DNA from: Rhodospirillaceae bacterium
Lineage (GTDB): Bacteria; Pseudomonadota; Alphaproteobacteria; MPNO01; UBA2964
Reading direction: 5' to 3'
Assembly (NCBI GenBank): GCA_018660305.1
Contig: JABJKO010000228.1
Coordinates: 1-20,478, forward strand
DNA: 20,478 bases
The notes below the pieces were generated by a model that was not told where the DNA came from, did no database searches, and saw nothing but the letters and a program-made list of their open reading frames with translations. A program made the translations under genes and the position numbers. This document shows, piece by piece, positions 1 to 7,113 of this stretch; position 1 is the stretch's first letter; each line of letters begins with the position of its first letter.

Positions 1-185
1 AAAAATTTGCGCGGATGGGGGTCAAAGGTCATGACGGCAGACGGCACGCCGTCTGCCCGTGCCAGCCGGCAGGCTTCGCCGATAACCGCTTGATGTCCAA
101 GGTGAATTCCGTCGAAATTGCCCAACGCAACCGCCGCACCGCGTGCTGTCTCCGCTAGATCGTTAATTTTCTTAATAATCTGCAT
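1..185 (-). CDS. ribF: Bifunctional riboflavin kinase/FAD synthetase, N-terminal part (partial at window edge)
   Basis: Reading the minus strand from the ATG at 185 gives 61 codons beginning [20 protein letters not shown] and running off the window at base 1. The segment contains [11 protein letters not shown] (the nucleotidyltransferase HxGH-type motif, H-L-G-H) and ends in TFDPHPRKF, both hallmarks of the FAD-synthetase N-terminal domain of RibF. The enzyme phosphorylates riboflavin to FMN and adenylates FMN to FAD in the cytoplasm; the riboflavin-kinase domain lies outside the window. It is transcribed away from the plus-strand genes that start at 383, so the 197 bp between them should carry divergent promoters, none of which I can name. 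Only the N-terminal part is visible, but the motif match is strong. Confidence 0.9.
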   Translation of the reverse strand, partial: MQIIKKINDLAETARGAAVALGNFDGIHLGHQAVIGEACRLARADGVPSAVMTFDPHPRKF

Positions 186-382
186 GATGGCGGTTGTCGT
201 ACTCAGCCGTACCCGCCGAGTCAAACCCTTCCATGGGAAGACCGAAAAACAAATATATCCTGCCCTCCATCACCAGACATTTTACCCGGCATTAATTCTT
301 GAGACGCAAACTACCGGCAGTAGAGCGGGTAGGCCGGAAAATCGTCCCGATCAGGCTCGTCGATCGACACAAGGTGTAATCA

Positions 383-631
383 GTGCGACTGCAAGGATCC
401 TGGGCGGCGCCGCGGCAAGCGGCCCCAAAAATTCCGAAAGTACGGGAACATGCCCAGCTGACCATGACCGATGGGGCCGTGCTGATCGGCTATGTGTTTG
501 TCGAGGCCACGTCGCGTATTCAGGATGTTCTGAATGGCGAGACCCAGTTTATTCCGTTCATCGACGAAAACGAGGAAATCCTGTTGCTCAACAAGGCATC
601 GATCATGCAGGTCCGCCCTTTTGATACGTGA
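383..631 (+). CDS. Small conserved protein, DUF6812-like
   Basis: An 82-codon gene with a GTG start at 383 preceded by AAGGTG at good spacing. The conserved-looking core begins near residue 25 with QLTMTDGAVLIGYVFV and continues through FIPFIDENEEILLLNKASIM, an alternating pattern typical of a small beta-rich domain. It resembles small alphaproteobacterial proteins placed in DUF6812; that assignment is from memory of the pattern and is tentative. An internal ATG at 467 would remove the first strand, so GTG is preferred. No signal peptide or membrane segment is seen. Its stop TGA overlaps the ATG of a tiny ORF (631), which in turn overlaps the diguanylate cyclase start, suggesting one translationally coupled operon and possibly a role next to the cyclase. 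The biochemical function is unknown. Confidence 0.72.
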   Translation: MRLQGSWAAPRQAAPKIPKVREHAQLTMTDGAVLIGYVFVEATSRIQDVLNGETQFIPFIDENEEILLLNKASIMQVRPFDT

Positions 632-705
632 TGCCCGAGAAGCAGCAAGACGAACGCAGAGACACTTCGAGTTTGAAACCGAATAGCAAGGACGTCGCAG
701 CGTGA
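631..705 (+). CDS. Possible 24-residue ORF interlocked between the DUF6812-like gene and the diguanylate cyclase
   Basis: The ATG at 631 shares its A with the TGA that ends the preceding gene (TGATG). The ORF reads MPEKQQDERRDTSSLKPNSK then DVAA, and its TGA (703-705) overlaps the GTG start of the next gene (702) as GTGA. It is very hydrophilic with no membrane segment. There is no Shine-Dalgarno of its own, so translation would depend on ribosomes terminating upstream. It could be a real micropeptide, a coupling device that hands ribosomes to the GGDEF gene, or chance. I know of no family for it. Confidence 0.3.
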   Translation: MPEKQQDERRDTSSLKPNSKDVAA

Positions 706-1754
706 TTTACACAGAGACAGAATCGGAAGCTGCCGCAATCGCGAAGGCAGCCCTCGCGGAGATGGGCACCGAAGGCGTTGCACCAAATCCGCAAAACTTT
801 GGTATTTGGTTCGAATATCTGACCGGCCGGAACTCGGCTCTGGTCCGCTATATCGATCGCGCGCGTGAGAAGAATGTCCCGCTCACGCCTGACCGCCATC
901 ATGATATTTTCGAAAAGTTTTTCGCGATGGGTGCCGATGGTGCCGCACCGGAGGGCTGGACCGAGAAGATCGAGGCCGCGGCGGGCCGCATCGTCGAAGC
1001 CCTCACCACCGCCGGAGCCGGCACCGAAAAATACGGCGCCGCCCTGGCAGCCGTTTCGGGTAATTTGAGCTCGGCGGAAACCAAGGCCGATGTGGCGAAT
1101 GTCATCTCCGACATCCTGTCCGAAACCGAATCGATGGACGGCGAGATCCGGACGCTCCAGACCCAGATTGAAGATTCCCAGTCGGAAGTCAACGAGCTGC
1201 GTCTACAGCTGGCGACGACCCAGCGAGAAGCCATCACCGATCGTCTGACCGGCCTCGCCAACCGCCGGGGCTTTGATATTTCGCTGTCGGACTTGACGGA
1301 AGAGGCGCACAACGAACATGAGCCTCTCAGCCTGATCATTGGCGATATCGATCATTTCAAGCAGTTCAACGATAACCACGGTCACCAGGTCGGCGATCAG
1401 GTATTGCGGCTTGTCGGGCGAACGCTTGATGACGGCGTAAAGGGCAGAGACGTGGCGGCGCGCTATGGCGGCGAGGAGTTCGCGCTCATTCTCCCTGACA
1501 CGCCACTCAGAGACGCGGCCTCCGTGGCCGAGAATTTGCGGAAATCGCTGGAGAACCGCAAGCTTGCGCGCAAGGGATCAAAGGAAGGTTTCGGCGCCAT
1601 CACCATGTCCTTTGGTGCGACCGAATACATTATCGGTGAATCGCTCGAAACCTTAATCTCCCGAGCCGACAAGCTGCTGTATAAGGCTAAGGAAGCCGGC
1701 CGTAATCGCGTCGAGGCCGGCATGGCGGAACCAGGCCTGAAAAAGTCCGCCTGA
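702..1754 (+). CDS. GGDEF-domain diguanylate cyclase
   Basis: A 350-residue soluble protein that should condense two GTP into cyclic di-GMP. Residues 1-140 are a helical N-terminal region of the type found in many cytosolic cyclases (PNPQNFGIWFEYLTGRN, then a helix ending at EKFF). Residues 142-178 look like a coiled coil for dimerisation. The GGDEF domain starts at ITDRLTGLANRR (D180). The metal aspartate lies in GDIDHFK (D215), and the active loop RYGGEEF has GGEEF at 256-260, so it should be active. The inhibitory site, normally RxxD five residues before GGEEF, reads KGRD (K247-D250) and is probably weakened. The start is GTG 702 after AAGGAC; it overlaps the stop of a tiny ORF, so expression is probably coupled to the upstream small protein. 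Confidence 0.93.
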   Translation: MIYTETESEAAAIAKAALAEMGTEGVAPNPQNFGIWFEYLTGRNSALVRYIDRAREKNVPLTPDRHHDIFEKFFAMGADGAAPEGWTEKIEAAAGRIVEALTTAGAGTEKYGAALAAVSGNLSSAETKADVANVISDILSETESMDGEIRTLQTQIEDSQSEVNELRLQLATTQREAITDRLTGLANRRGFDISLSDLTEEAHNEHEPLSLIIGDIDHFKQFNDNHGHQVGDQVLRLVGRTLDDGVKGRDVAARYGGEEFALILPDTPLRDAASVAENLRKSLENRKLARKGSKEGFGAITMSFGATEYIIGESLETLISRADKLLYKAKEAGRNRVEAGMAEPGLKKSA

Positions 1755-1777
1755 CGACATCCCTTGCAGTCATTTAT

Positions 1778-1799
1778 GGCCGGGCGTCATACTCCGGCC
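1778..1799 (+). promoter_or_regulatory. Hairpin directly in front of the SAM hydrolase start codon
   Basis: GGCCGG (1778-1783) pairs with CCGGCC (1794-1799) around a 10-nt loop, ending one base before the ATG at 1801. No Shine-Dalgarno is visible in the 46-nt gap. In mRNA this stem would occupy the ribosome landing zone, so it may limit translation unless melted by ribosomes arriving from the upstream gene. A regulatory role is inference. Confidence 0.35.
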
Positions 1800-1800
1800 G

Positions 1801-2544
1801 ATGTTCATCTTATTTACCGATTTCGGGCCGGCCGGACCTTATCTGGGCCAGATGAAGAGCGTGCTGACCACCGCCGCGCCCGACATCCCCATCATTGACC
1901 TGCTGAGCAACGCCCCGTCCTTTGCGCCCCGGCCCAGCGCCTATTTGCTGGCGGCGCTTGTTTCCGATTTTCCATCCGGCGCAATCTTCCTGGGCATTGT
2001 CGATCCCGGCGTCGGCGGCGACCGGGCACCCATTATCCTGAAGGCAGATGATCAATGGTTCGTGGGACCGGCAAACGGCCTGTTCGAAATCATCGGGCGT
2101 CGTGCGAAAACCTGCGATACATGGCGGATTACATACGAGCCGGAGCACCAATCGGCCAGCTTTCACGGACGTGATCTCTTTGCGCCTGTCGCGGCGATGA
2201 TCGCCCATGAAGAGCCGGTGCCGGGTGTTCTTCTGTCGAGCAAAGATTTTAGACAGCCCGACTGGCCGGATGATTTGCCCGAGATCATCTATATGGATCA
2301 TTTCGGCAATGCCATGACCGGTTTGAGAGCGGCGGGATTGCCGCCCGGCACTGTATTGGAAGCGGCCGGACAACGCCTTTCTCGGGCGCGAGTCTTTTCC
2401 GACGTAGAAACCGGTACCATGTTCTGGTACGAGAACGCCAATGGACTTGCCGAGATTGCGGTGAATCAGGGACGCGCGGATCAAATCGGCCTTACGGTCG
2501 GCATGCCCGTGTCTCTATTGCCCGCAACCGAAGCTGTCCGTTGA
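1801..2544 (+). CDS. SAM hydroxide adenosyltransferase (SAM hydrolase), DUF62 family
   Basis: A 247-residue cytoplasmic enzyme related to the SAM-dependent chlorinases and fluorinases. Most bacterial members hydrolyse S-adenosylmethionine to adenosine and methionine. The N-terminal FTDFG motif (D7) and GIVDPGVGGDR carry the water-activating residues of the family: D68, R75 and H122 (FHGRDLFAP). A second conserved block, YMDHFGNAMTG, begins the C-terminal beta-barrel domain. The halogenase-specific loop is not apparent, so hydrolase is the better call. The start is fixed by the family N-terminus (MFILFTDFG) despite the lack of a clear ribosome site and a hairpin just upstream. It lies 46 nt after the cyclase and 32 nt before psd, so it may be co-transcribed with phospholipid synthesis genes. 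The physiological role of the family is poorly known. Confidence 0.9.
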   Translation: MFILFTDFGPAGPYLGQMKSVLTTAAPDIPIIDLLSNAPSFAPRPSAYLLAALVSDFPSGAIFLGIVDPGVGGDRAPIILKADDQWFVGPANGLFEIIGRRAKTCDTWRITYEPEHQSASFHGRDLFAPVAAMIAHEEPVPGVLLSSKDFRQPDWPDDLPEIIYMDHFGNAMTGLRAAGLPPGTVLEAAGQRLSRARVFSDVETGTMFWYENANGLAEIAVNQGRADQIGLTVGMPVSLLPATEAVR

Positions 2545-2576
2545 CGATCGGATAAAATAGCCACCAGAGAGAGCCT

Positions 2577-3263
2577 GTGTCCGCAATACCGAAAGTACGC
2601 GTAAGGCCAGAAGGCGGGCCGTTCATTTTCATCTTTGCCCTCGTCGCTTTGGCGCTGTTTTTCGTCGCCCAGTGGCTGGGCTGGATCGGACTGATCCTGA
2701 CCGCGTGGTGCGTTTATTTTTTCCGGGACCCGGACCGGACAACGCCCATCGGCGACAAGCTGGTAATCAGCCCCGCGGACGGTGTGATCCAGTTGATAAC
2801 CGACGCCGCGCCGCCACGCGAACTGGGGATGGAAGACAAGCCCATGAAACGCGTGAGTGTTTTCATGAATGTCTTCGATTGCCATGTAAACCGCAGCCCC
2901 GTCGACGGAAAGATTGTCACGTTTGCCTATCGCGCCGGAAAGTTCCTGAACGCGTCACTCGATAAGGCGAGCGAGGAAAATGAGCGCCGGGCGATGCGAT
3001 TGCGGACGGATGACGGTCTGGAGCTCGCGGTGGTCCAGATTGCCGGTCTGGTCGCCAGGCGTATTGTGTGTTGGGCGTTCGAAGGACAAAGTCTTGCGGC
3101 AGGCCAGCGCTATGGCATGATCCGGTTTGGCAGCCGGGTCGATGTTTATCTTCCCGACAATACCCGTGTCCTCGTCGCCATCGGCCAGCGTGCCGTCGCC
3201 GGCGAGACTGTACTTGCCGCGTTGGAGAGCGATCGTCCCGATCGAAGCGGAGAGATTCGATAA
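2577..3263 (+). CDS. psd: Phosphatidylserine decarboxylase proenzyme (short type)
   Basis: A 228-residue membrane-associated enzyme that decarboxylates phosphatidylserine to phosphatidylethanolamine. Two hydrophobic stretches lie at about 16-48. The charge-relay aspartate is in SPADG (D68), the histidine in FDCHVNRSP (H103), and autocleavage is expected between G185 and S186 in RFGSRVD. Cleavage would leave a pyruvoyl group on the small alpha chain. The RFGS site and short length mark the short subclass common in alphaproteobacteria rather than the longer LGST type of E. coli. The start is GTG 2577, after a GAGAG stretch. The stop overlaps the ATG of pssA (TAATG), so the two consecutive steps of PE synthesis are translationally coupled. 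Confidence 0.95.
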   Translation: MSAIPKVRVRPEGGPFIFIFALVALALFFVAQWLGWIGLILTAWCVYFFRDPDRTTPIGDKLVISPADGVIQLITDAAPPRELGMEDKPMKRVSVFMNVFDCHVNRSPVDGKIVTFAYRAGKFLNASLDKASEENERRAMRLRTDDGLELAVVQIAGLVARRIVCWAFEGQSLAAGQRYGMIRFGSRVDVYLPDNTRVLVAIGQRAVAGETVLAALESDRPDRSGEIR

Positions 3264-4087
3264 TGGCCCGAAAACGGTTCCGTGGCCCACGCAGCGCCCG
3301 CCATCAGCTGCGACGCGATCAGATCAACCGCCTGCTGCCAAACGCCCTTACCATGCTGGGCCTCTGTGCCGGGCTGACCGCTATCCGTTTCGGGCTTGAG
3401 GAGCGTTGGGCTTTGGGCGTCGTCCTGATCGCAGGCGCGGCTCTCCTGGACACGCTGGACGGCAGAATCGCGCGCCTGATGGGCGGCCCGACCGAGTTTG
3501 GCGGCCAACTGGATTCACTGGTGGATGCGATCTCTTTTGGGGTCGCGCCGGTGATGCTTATTTTCATGTGGTCCCTGGACAAGGCGGGGGGGCCGGGTTG
3601 GGCGATCTCGGTTCTGTTCGTCGTCTGCTGCGTGCTTCGTCTGGCCCGGTTCAACGTGACATCCCATGATCCCGATCTGCCGGCCTGGGCGGGCAGCTAT
3701 TTTAGCGGTGTACCCGCGCCGGCTGGCGCCGGCCTGGTCCTGCTGCCACTTATCCTTGGGGCAAAATTCGAATGGGATTTTCTGGGATCCCCCTGGGTGA
3801 CGGCCGTCTGGACACTGATGACAGCCACCCTGATGATCAGCCGGCTTCCGACCTATTCCTTCAAACGTATCCGGGTGCCGCAAAAATACGTCAGAATGGC
3901 CATGGCGGGGATCGCCGTGCTGGCCGTGGCCATGTTCACCGAGCCGCTGATCACCTTGTCAGGAATCATCATCGTCTATGCGTCGACGCTGCCTTTCGCC
4001 TACCGGTCTTTCAACAGGCTAAAATCGGAAACGCCGGCACCGGTGGCACCGGATGATCCGGATGACGAGCCCACCGCCGAGCTTTAG
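3263..4087 (+). CDS. pssA: CDP-diacylglycerol-serine O-phosphatidyltransferase (phosphatidylserine synthase)
   Basis: A 274-residue integral membrane protein that joins serine to CDP-diacylglycerol. The CDP-alcohol phosphatidyltransferase signature D-xx-D-G-xx-A-R-x8-G-xxx-D-xxx-D is complete: it starts at DTLDGRIAR and ends at QLDSLVD. Several hydrophobic segments follow, and the tail is acidic and proline-rich (ending DDPDDEPTAEL). The open frame extends upstream into psd, but the ATG at 3263, overlapping the psd stop as TAATG and giving a basic N-terminus ([20 protein letters not shown]), fits the family. Gene order is reversed relative to the pathway (decarboxylase first). The next gene converges on it with only 15 nt between the stops and no obvious terminator. 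Confidence 0.95.
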   Translation: MARKRFRGPRSARHQLRRDQINRLLPNALTMLGLCAGLTAIRFGLEERWALGVVLIAGAALLDTLDGRIARLMGGPTEFGGQLDSLVDAISFGVAPVMLIFMWSLDKAGGPGWAISVLFVVCCVLRLARFNVTSHDPDLPAWAGSYFSGVPAPAGAGLVLLPLILGAKFEWDFLGSPWVTAVWTLMTATLMISRLPTYSFKRIRVPQKYVRMAMAGIAVLAVAMFTEPLITLSGIIIVYASTLPFAYRSFNRLKSETPAPVAPDDPDDEPTAEL

Positions 4088-4102
4088 CGGCCCTTACATA
4101 CT

Positions 4103-4951
4103 CTAGGAACGTCGCTCATCGAGCGTATCCCGCAAGGCCCGGACTTCGGCACGCAGTTGTGCTATTTCCGCTGATACCAGCCGCGTGTCCTCATCCACGA
4201 CCGTTTCGATCCGCTCGACGGTGTGTTCCTCTTCCTCACGATGCATGGTCTGCATGGAATCAACGATGATCGCGATAAACAAATTCAGCACGGTGAAGCT
4301 GGAGATAATGATGAAGGGGACAAAAAAGGCCCAGGCATAGGGGAACTGCTCCATCACAGGACGAACGATGCCCATGGACCAGCTTTCCAGCGTCATGATC
4401 TGGAACAGCGAATACATGGATTCACCGATGGAACCAAACCACTGGGGAAATTCGCCACCAAAGAGCTTGGTGGCGATGACGGCAAAAACGTAAAAGATCA
4501 GGAACAGAAGCACCGCCACCGCGCCAATACCCGGCACGGCGCCCAACAACGCTCCAACGACACGCCTCAGACGCGGCACGCCTGATACAATCCTGAGGGC
4601 ACGCAGCACGCGTAGCGCCCGCAGAACGCTGAGCTGCTCACTGGCCGGGACGAGGGCTATGGCGACGATCACAAAATCGAAAACGCCCCAGGGATCGCGA
4701 AAGAAGGCCGGTCCGTGCGCATAAAGGCGAAGCGCCAGTTCGGCAACGAATATCCAAAGAATAATGTGGTCGGCCCATATCAATACCTCGCCGGCCCACG
4801 CCATGACGGTCGGCGAGGTTTCCAACCCCAGGATAGCCGCATTGATTCCGATCAGGACGAGGATCGAATAGCGAAATCGGGGACTTTCGACAAACAGGCG
4901 AAGCCGCGCCCGATGATCGTCAGCTACGGCAAGGGTCTCGTCATCTCTCAT
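4103..4951 (-). CDS. Voltage-gated sodium channel, NavBac type (ion transporter)
   Basis: A 282-residue six-helix subunit that should assemble as a homotetramer in the inner membrane. S1-S3 span about residues 28-102. S4 is the voltage sensor SVLRALRVLRALRI with arginines at every third position (R111, R114, R117, R120). S5 is about 142-163. The pore loop carries the filter TLESWSM at 187-193, identical to the filter motif of NavAb and pointing to sodium selectivity through E189. S6 is about 207-232, followed by an acidic neck and a C-terminal coiled coil (about 255-282) as in other bacterial channels. The start ATG at 4951 has a GGAG-type site upstream. It is convergent with pssA and divergent from the MBL gene, so probably monocistronic. 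Such channels occur in marine and alkaliphilic bacteria. Confidence 0.93.
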   Translation of the reverse strand: MRDDETLAVADDHRARLRLFVESPRFRYSILVLIGINAAILGLETSPTVMAWAGEVLIWADHIILWIFVAELALRLYAHGPAFFRDPWGVFDFVIVAIALVPASEQLSVLRALRVLRALRIVSGVPRLRRVVGALLGAVPGIGAVAVLLFLIFYVFAVIATKLFGGEFPQWFGSIGESMYSLFQIMTLESWSMGIVRPVMEQFPYAWAFFVPFIIISSFTVLNLFIAIIVDSMQTMHREEEEHTVERIETVVDEDTRLVSAEIAQLRAEVRALRDTLDERRS

Positions 4952-5154
4952 ATATCACGCTCCTGGTCGGCGGATTATTTAGGCGCGCGGCGGCGATCTG
5001 ACAACGGTTTTCCGCACCCAACAGCCTATAACAAATCGGAATATATTCGTTCACAGACTGTTTAGTTGAGTAATGGCGTGCAATCGTCACAATACGTTGG
5101 TTTTTTAATCGCCAGTGGACGTTCGATCCAACAACATACTTGGGGGAGAAATCG

Positions 5155-6135
5155 ATGAGGAAAACCTTTATTGCATTTTCAGTAATCGCCGCCGCTTCGG
5201 TAACCGCCTTTCAGGCAGCACCGAGTTGGGCCCAGACCGTCAAGATCACCGGAATTGGTAGCCACGACGGCGAGTTCTGCCGCCGTGACCGCGCCATGCT
5301 GTTCGAAGATCCGGATGGCACGCGGCTCCTGTTCGATCCCGGATTTACGGTGGCCGGTTCCGGCGATCCACGCCTGGGCAAGATCGACGTTGTGCTGCTT
5401 TCGAGCGTGCATGGCGATCATCTGGGTTCACGGCGTCTTCCCAACCCGGGGGCAGGCAGTTGCGGCAAGCCCAAGGCCAGCGTGAAACTTCCCGACAGCA
5501 ACACCGCCGAGATCATTGTCGGCAAGAAAGCCCAGGCGTTTCTGGGTGGTGAGATGCGCAACTTCATCCGCGCCAAGGTCAAGAAACTCGGCGGTAACGC
5601 CAAAAAGCAGGTGAACGTTCTGCGCTTTGGCGGCGAGCGGAAAGTCGGCGGCGTGCGCATCGCCATTGTCCCCGTCACCCACAGCAACGGGATCGGCCCT
5701 TCGTTCCTCAGCAAGGACCTTGCCGCCCAGTTCAAGAAGGACGGTCTGACCGCCTATGTCGGTCCTGATAACGGCTACGTACTGACCTTCTCAAACGGGC
5801 TCGTGGTTTACATGTCGGGCGATAGCGGTATCAGTGCCGATCAGGACGTCACGGTGCGGGGCTTCTATGGCGCACAAATCGCCATCATGAATGCCGGGGG
5901 CACCTTCACATCGGGCCCCAAGGAAGCCGCCTATTCCGTCAATCAGCTGATCAAGCCCACAGCCGTCATCCCGCAGCACACCAACGAGGAGGCCACCAAG
6001 GGCGGCAAGCTCAAAGCCGGCACCAAGACCGCCCTGTTCAAGAGCCTGATCGACAAGAAAATTTCTTTTCACGTACCCCTTAGCGGCGTGACCATGGAGT
6101 TCGATTCCAGCGCCAAATGCGTCAAGGGCTGCTGA
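5155..6135 (+). CDS. Exported metallo-beta-lactamase-fold hydrolase (UlaG-like)
   Basis: A 326-residue protein with a Sec signal peptide; cleavage is likely after SWA (residue 26), placing it in the periplasm. The MBL core is seen as LLSSVHGDHLG (S84, H86, D88, H89), VTHSNG (H176), MSGDSG (D223) and IPQHTNEE (H275), the last close to a UlaG-like C-terminal metal histidine. The usual first histidine of HxHxDH is replaced by serine at position 84. Cysteines 42, 103, 322 and 326 could form disulfides. The ATG 5155 follows a strong TGGGGGAGAA site; a TTG five codons upstream is inside that site and rejected. It stands alone: divergent from the channel gene across about 200 bp and followed by a terminator. 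The substrate is unknown; lactonase or phosphodiesterase activities are possible. Confidence 0.82.
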   Translation: MRKTFIAFSVIAAASVTAFQAAPSWAQTVKITGIGSHDGEFCRRDRAMLFEDPDGTRLLFDPGFTVAGSGDPRLGKIDVVLLSSVHGDHLGSRRLPNPGAGSCGKPKASVKLPDSNTAEIIVGKKAQAFLGGEMRNFIRAKVKKLGGNAKKQVNVLRFGGERKVGGVRIAIVPVTHSNGIGPSFLSKDLAAQFKKDGLTAYVGPDNGYVLTFSNGLVVYMSGDSGISADQDVTVRGFYGAQIAIMNAGGTFTSGPKEAAYSVNQLIKPTAVIPQHTNEEATKGGKLKAGTKTALFKSLIDKKISFHVPLSGVTMEFDSSAKCVKGC

Positions 6136-6160
6136 CACCCACCATTTTAGTGCGATATCA

Positions 6161-6190
6161 GGCCCCCGCCCCGTGCGGGGGCCTTTTCTT
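6161..6190 (+). terminator. Rho-independent terminator after the MBL gene
   Basis: GGCCCCCGC (6161-6169) and GCGGGGGCC (6175-6183) form a perfect 9-bp stem with a 5-nt loop, followed by TTTTCTT. It lies 26 nt after the MBL stop codon and separates that gene from the SOS-controlled imu genes. Confidence 0.9.
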
Positions 6191-6222
6191 TGGGAGAGGC
6201 TTCTCTGGGAAAGGCCATTCTC

Positions 6223-6250
6223 TTGACTCCTTCCCTCGACTCACGATAAG
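6223..6250 (+). promoter_or_regulatory. Sigma-70-like promoter of the imuA-imuB operon
   Basis: TTGACT (6223-6228; five of six to TTGACA) and GATAAG (6245-6250; four of six to TATAAT) are separated by 16 nt. The LexA box begins at the last base of the -10 element, where a bound repressor would block initiation. The placement beside the SOS box makes this more credible than the hexamers alone. Confidence 0.55.
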
Positions 6251-6264
6251 AACAAAACAAGAAC
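6250..6264 (+). promoter_or_regulatory. LexA (SOS) box, alphaproteobacterial type
   Basis: GAACAAAACAAGAAC is an exact GAAC-N7-GAAC direct repeat, the reverse-strand form of the GTTC-N7-GTTC operator known for alphaproteobacterial LexA. It is 34 bp upstream of the imuA start and overlaps the proposed -10. It implies induction of the mutagenesis genes by DNA damage. Confidence 0.88.
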
Positions 6265-6297
6265 ATTTGTTAATCAATTACCTGTAATGAAGAGACC

Positions 6298-7113
6298 ATG
6301 CCCCGGGATGCCCTTTTGCCGGCCGCCGGCCCCTCCCCGTCTCTCCGCGCCTCACCGCAGCGGATCGAGACCCTGCGGGCTTATCTCCGGCAAGCCGAGC
6401 GGCCTAGCTTGCCGGAGGGCAAAATGGCCACGGCCGCCTTTGGCATCCCCGAAATCGACGATTACCTGCCGGCCGGCGGGCTGGTCCGGGGCGCCCTGCA
6501 TGAGCTTATGCCCCAGACCCCCGGCGATGCCGGCGCCATTACCGATTTCTGTACCGCCCTGCTTGTCCGGCTTCTCAAGGGTCATGAAAAGCCGGTCCTG
6601 TGGTGTCTGCAAAATCAGGCAAGCGATGCCGGCGATCTTTACCCGCCGGGTCTTCTCTGGCTGGGGCTGGAGCCTGCCCGACTTCTCGTCGTGAGGACCA
6701 GTCACGATGCCGACACGCTCTGGGTTCTGGAGGAGGGATTACGGTGCGGCGCGCTGGCCGCCGTTGTTGGCGAGATAAAGACAGCCGATCTGACGGCAAG
6801 CCGCCGCCTGCAGCTTGCCGCCGAAACCAGCGGCTGTACGGCCCTCCTGCTGCGCGCGTCCTCGGATGCGCCCGAGCCATCGGCCGCCGCGACCCGATGG
6901 CGTATCAAGGCCGCCCCAAGCCGGCCACGGGGTTGGGCCGGCGGGCTTGATGAGCCGGGGACGGTTTGCTGGCAGGCATCCCTGTTTCGCTGCCGGGGCG
7001 GCGCCCCCGGCAACTGGTTGATGGAATGGCGCGATGAGACGAGTGATCTCGCTCTGGCTGCCCCGCTTCGCGATCGATCGGGTGAGCCGTGCGACACCAG
7101 ACTTGCGGGCTAA
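6298..7113 (+). CDS. imuA: SOS mutagenesis accessory protein ImuA
   Basis: A 271-residue RecA-fold-like protein that accompanies ImuB and DnaE2 in damage-induced mutagenesis. The family block FGIPEIDDYLPAGGLVRGAL leads into HELMPQTPGDAGA, followed by the hydrophobic strands VLWCLQNQ and LLVVRTSHDADTLWVLEEGL typical of ImuA. No intact Walker A is seen, as usual for the family. The ATG 6298 follows an AAGAGA stretch; the ATG at 6287 is in another frame. The gene overlaps imuB by 80 nt, an arrangement often seen in imu operons, which should couple their translation. Its promoter and LexA box lie immediately upstream. Confidence 0.88.
   Translation: MPRDALLPAAGPSPSLRASPQRIETLRAYLRQAERPSLPEGKMATAAFGIPEIDDYLPAGGLVRGALHELMPQTPGDAGAITDFCTALLVRLLKGHEKPVLWCLQNQASDAGDLYPPGLLWLGLEPARLLVVRTSHDADTLWVLEEGLRCGALAAVVGEIKTADLTASRRLQLAAETSGCTALLLRASSDAPEPSAAATRWRIKAAPSRPRGWAGGLDEPGTVCWQASLFRCRGGAPGNWLMEWRDETSDLALAAPLRDRSGEPCDTRLAG

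Noticed and set aside
118..624. 168-codon plus-strand ORF overlapping the ribF start and the DUF6812-like gene
   Set aside because: It crosses the antisense of ribF and a different frame of the DUF6812-like gene; low-complexity arginine-rich translation with no recognisable domain.
3068..3262. 65-codon upstream extension of pssA
   Set aside because: It lies within psd in another frame; the translation is Arg/Cys-rich and unlike the family, and ATG 3263 overlaps the psd stop as a typical coupled start.
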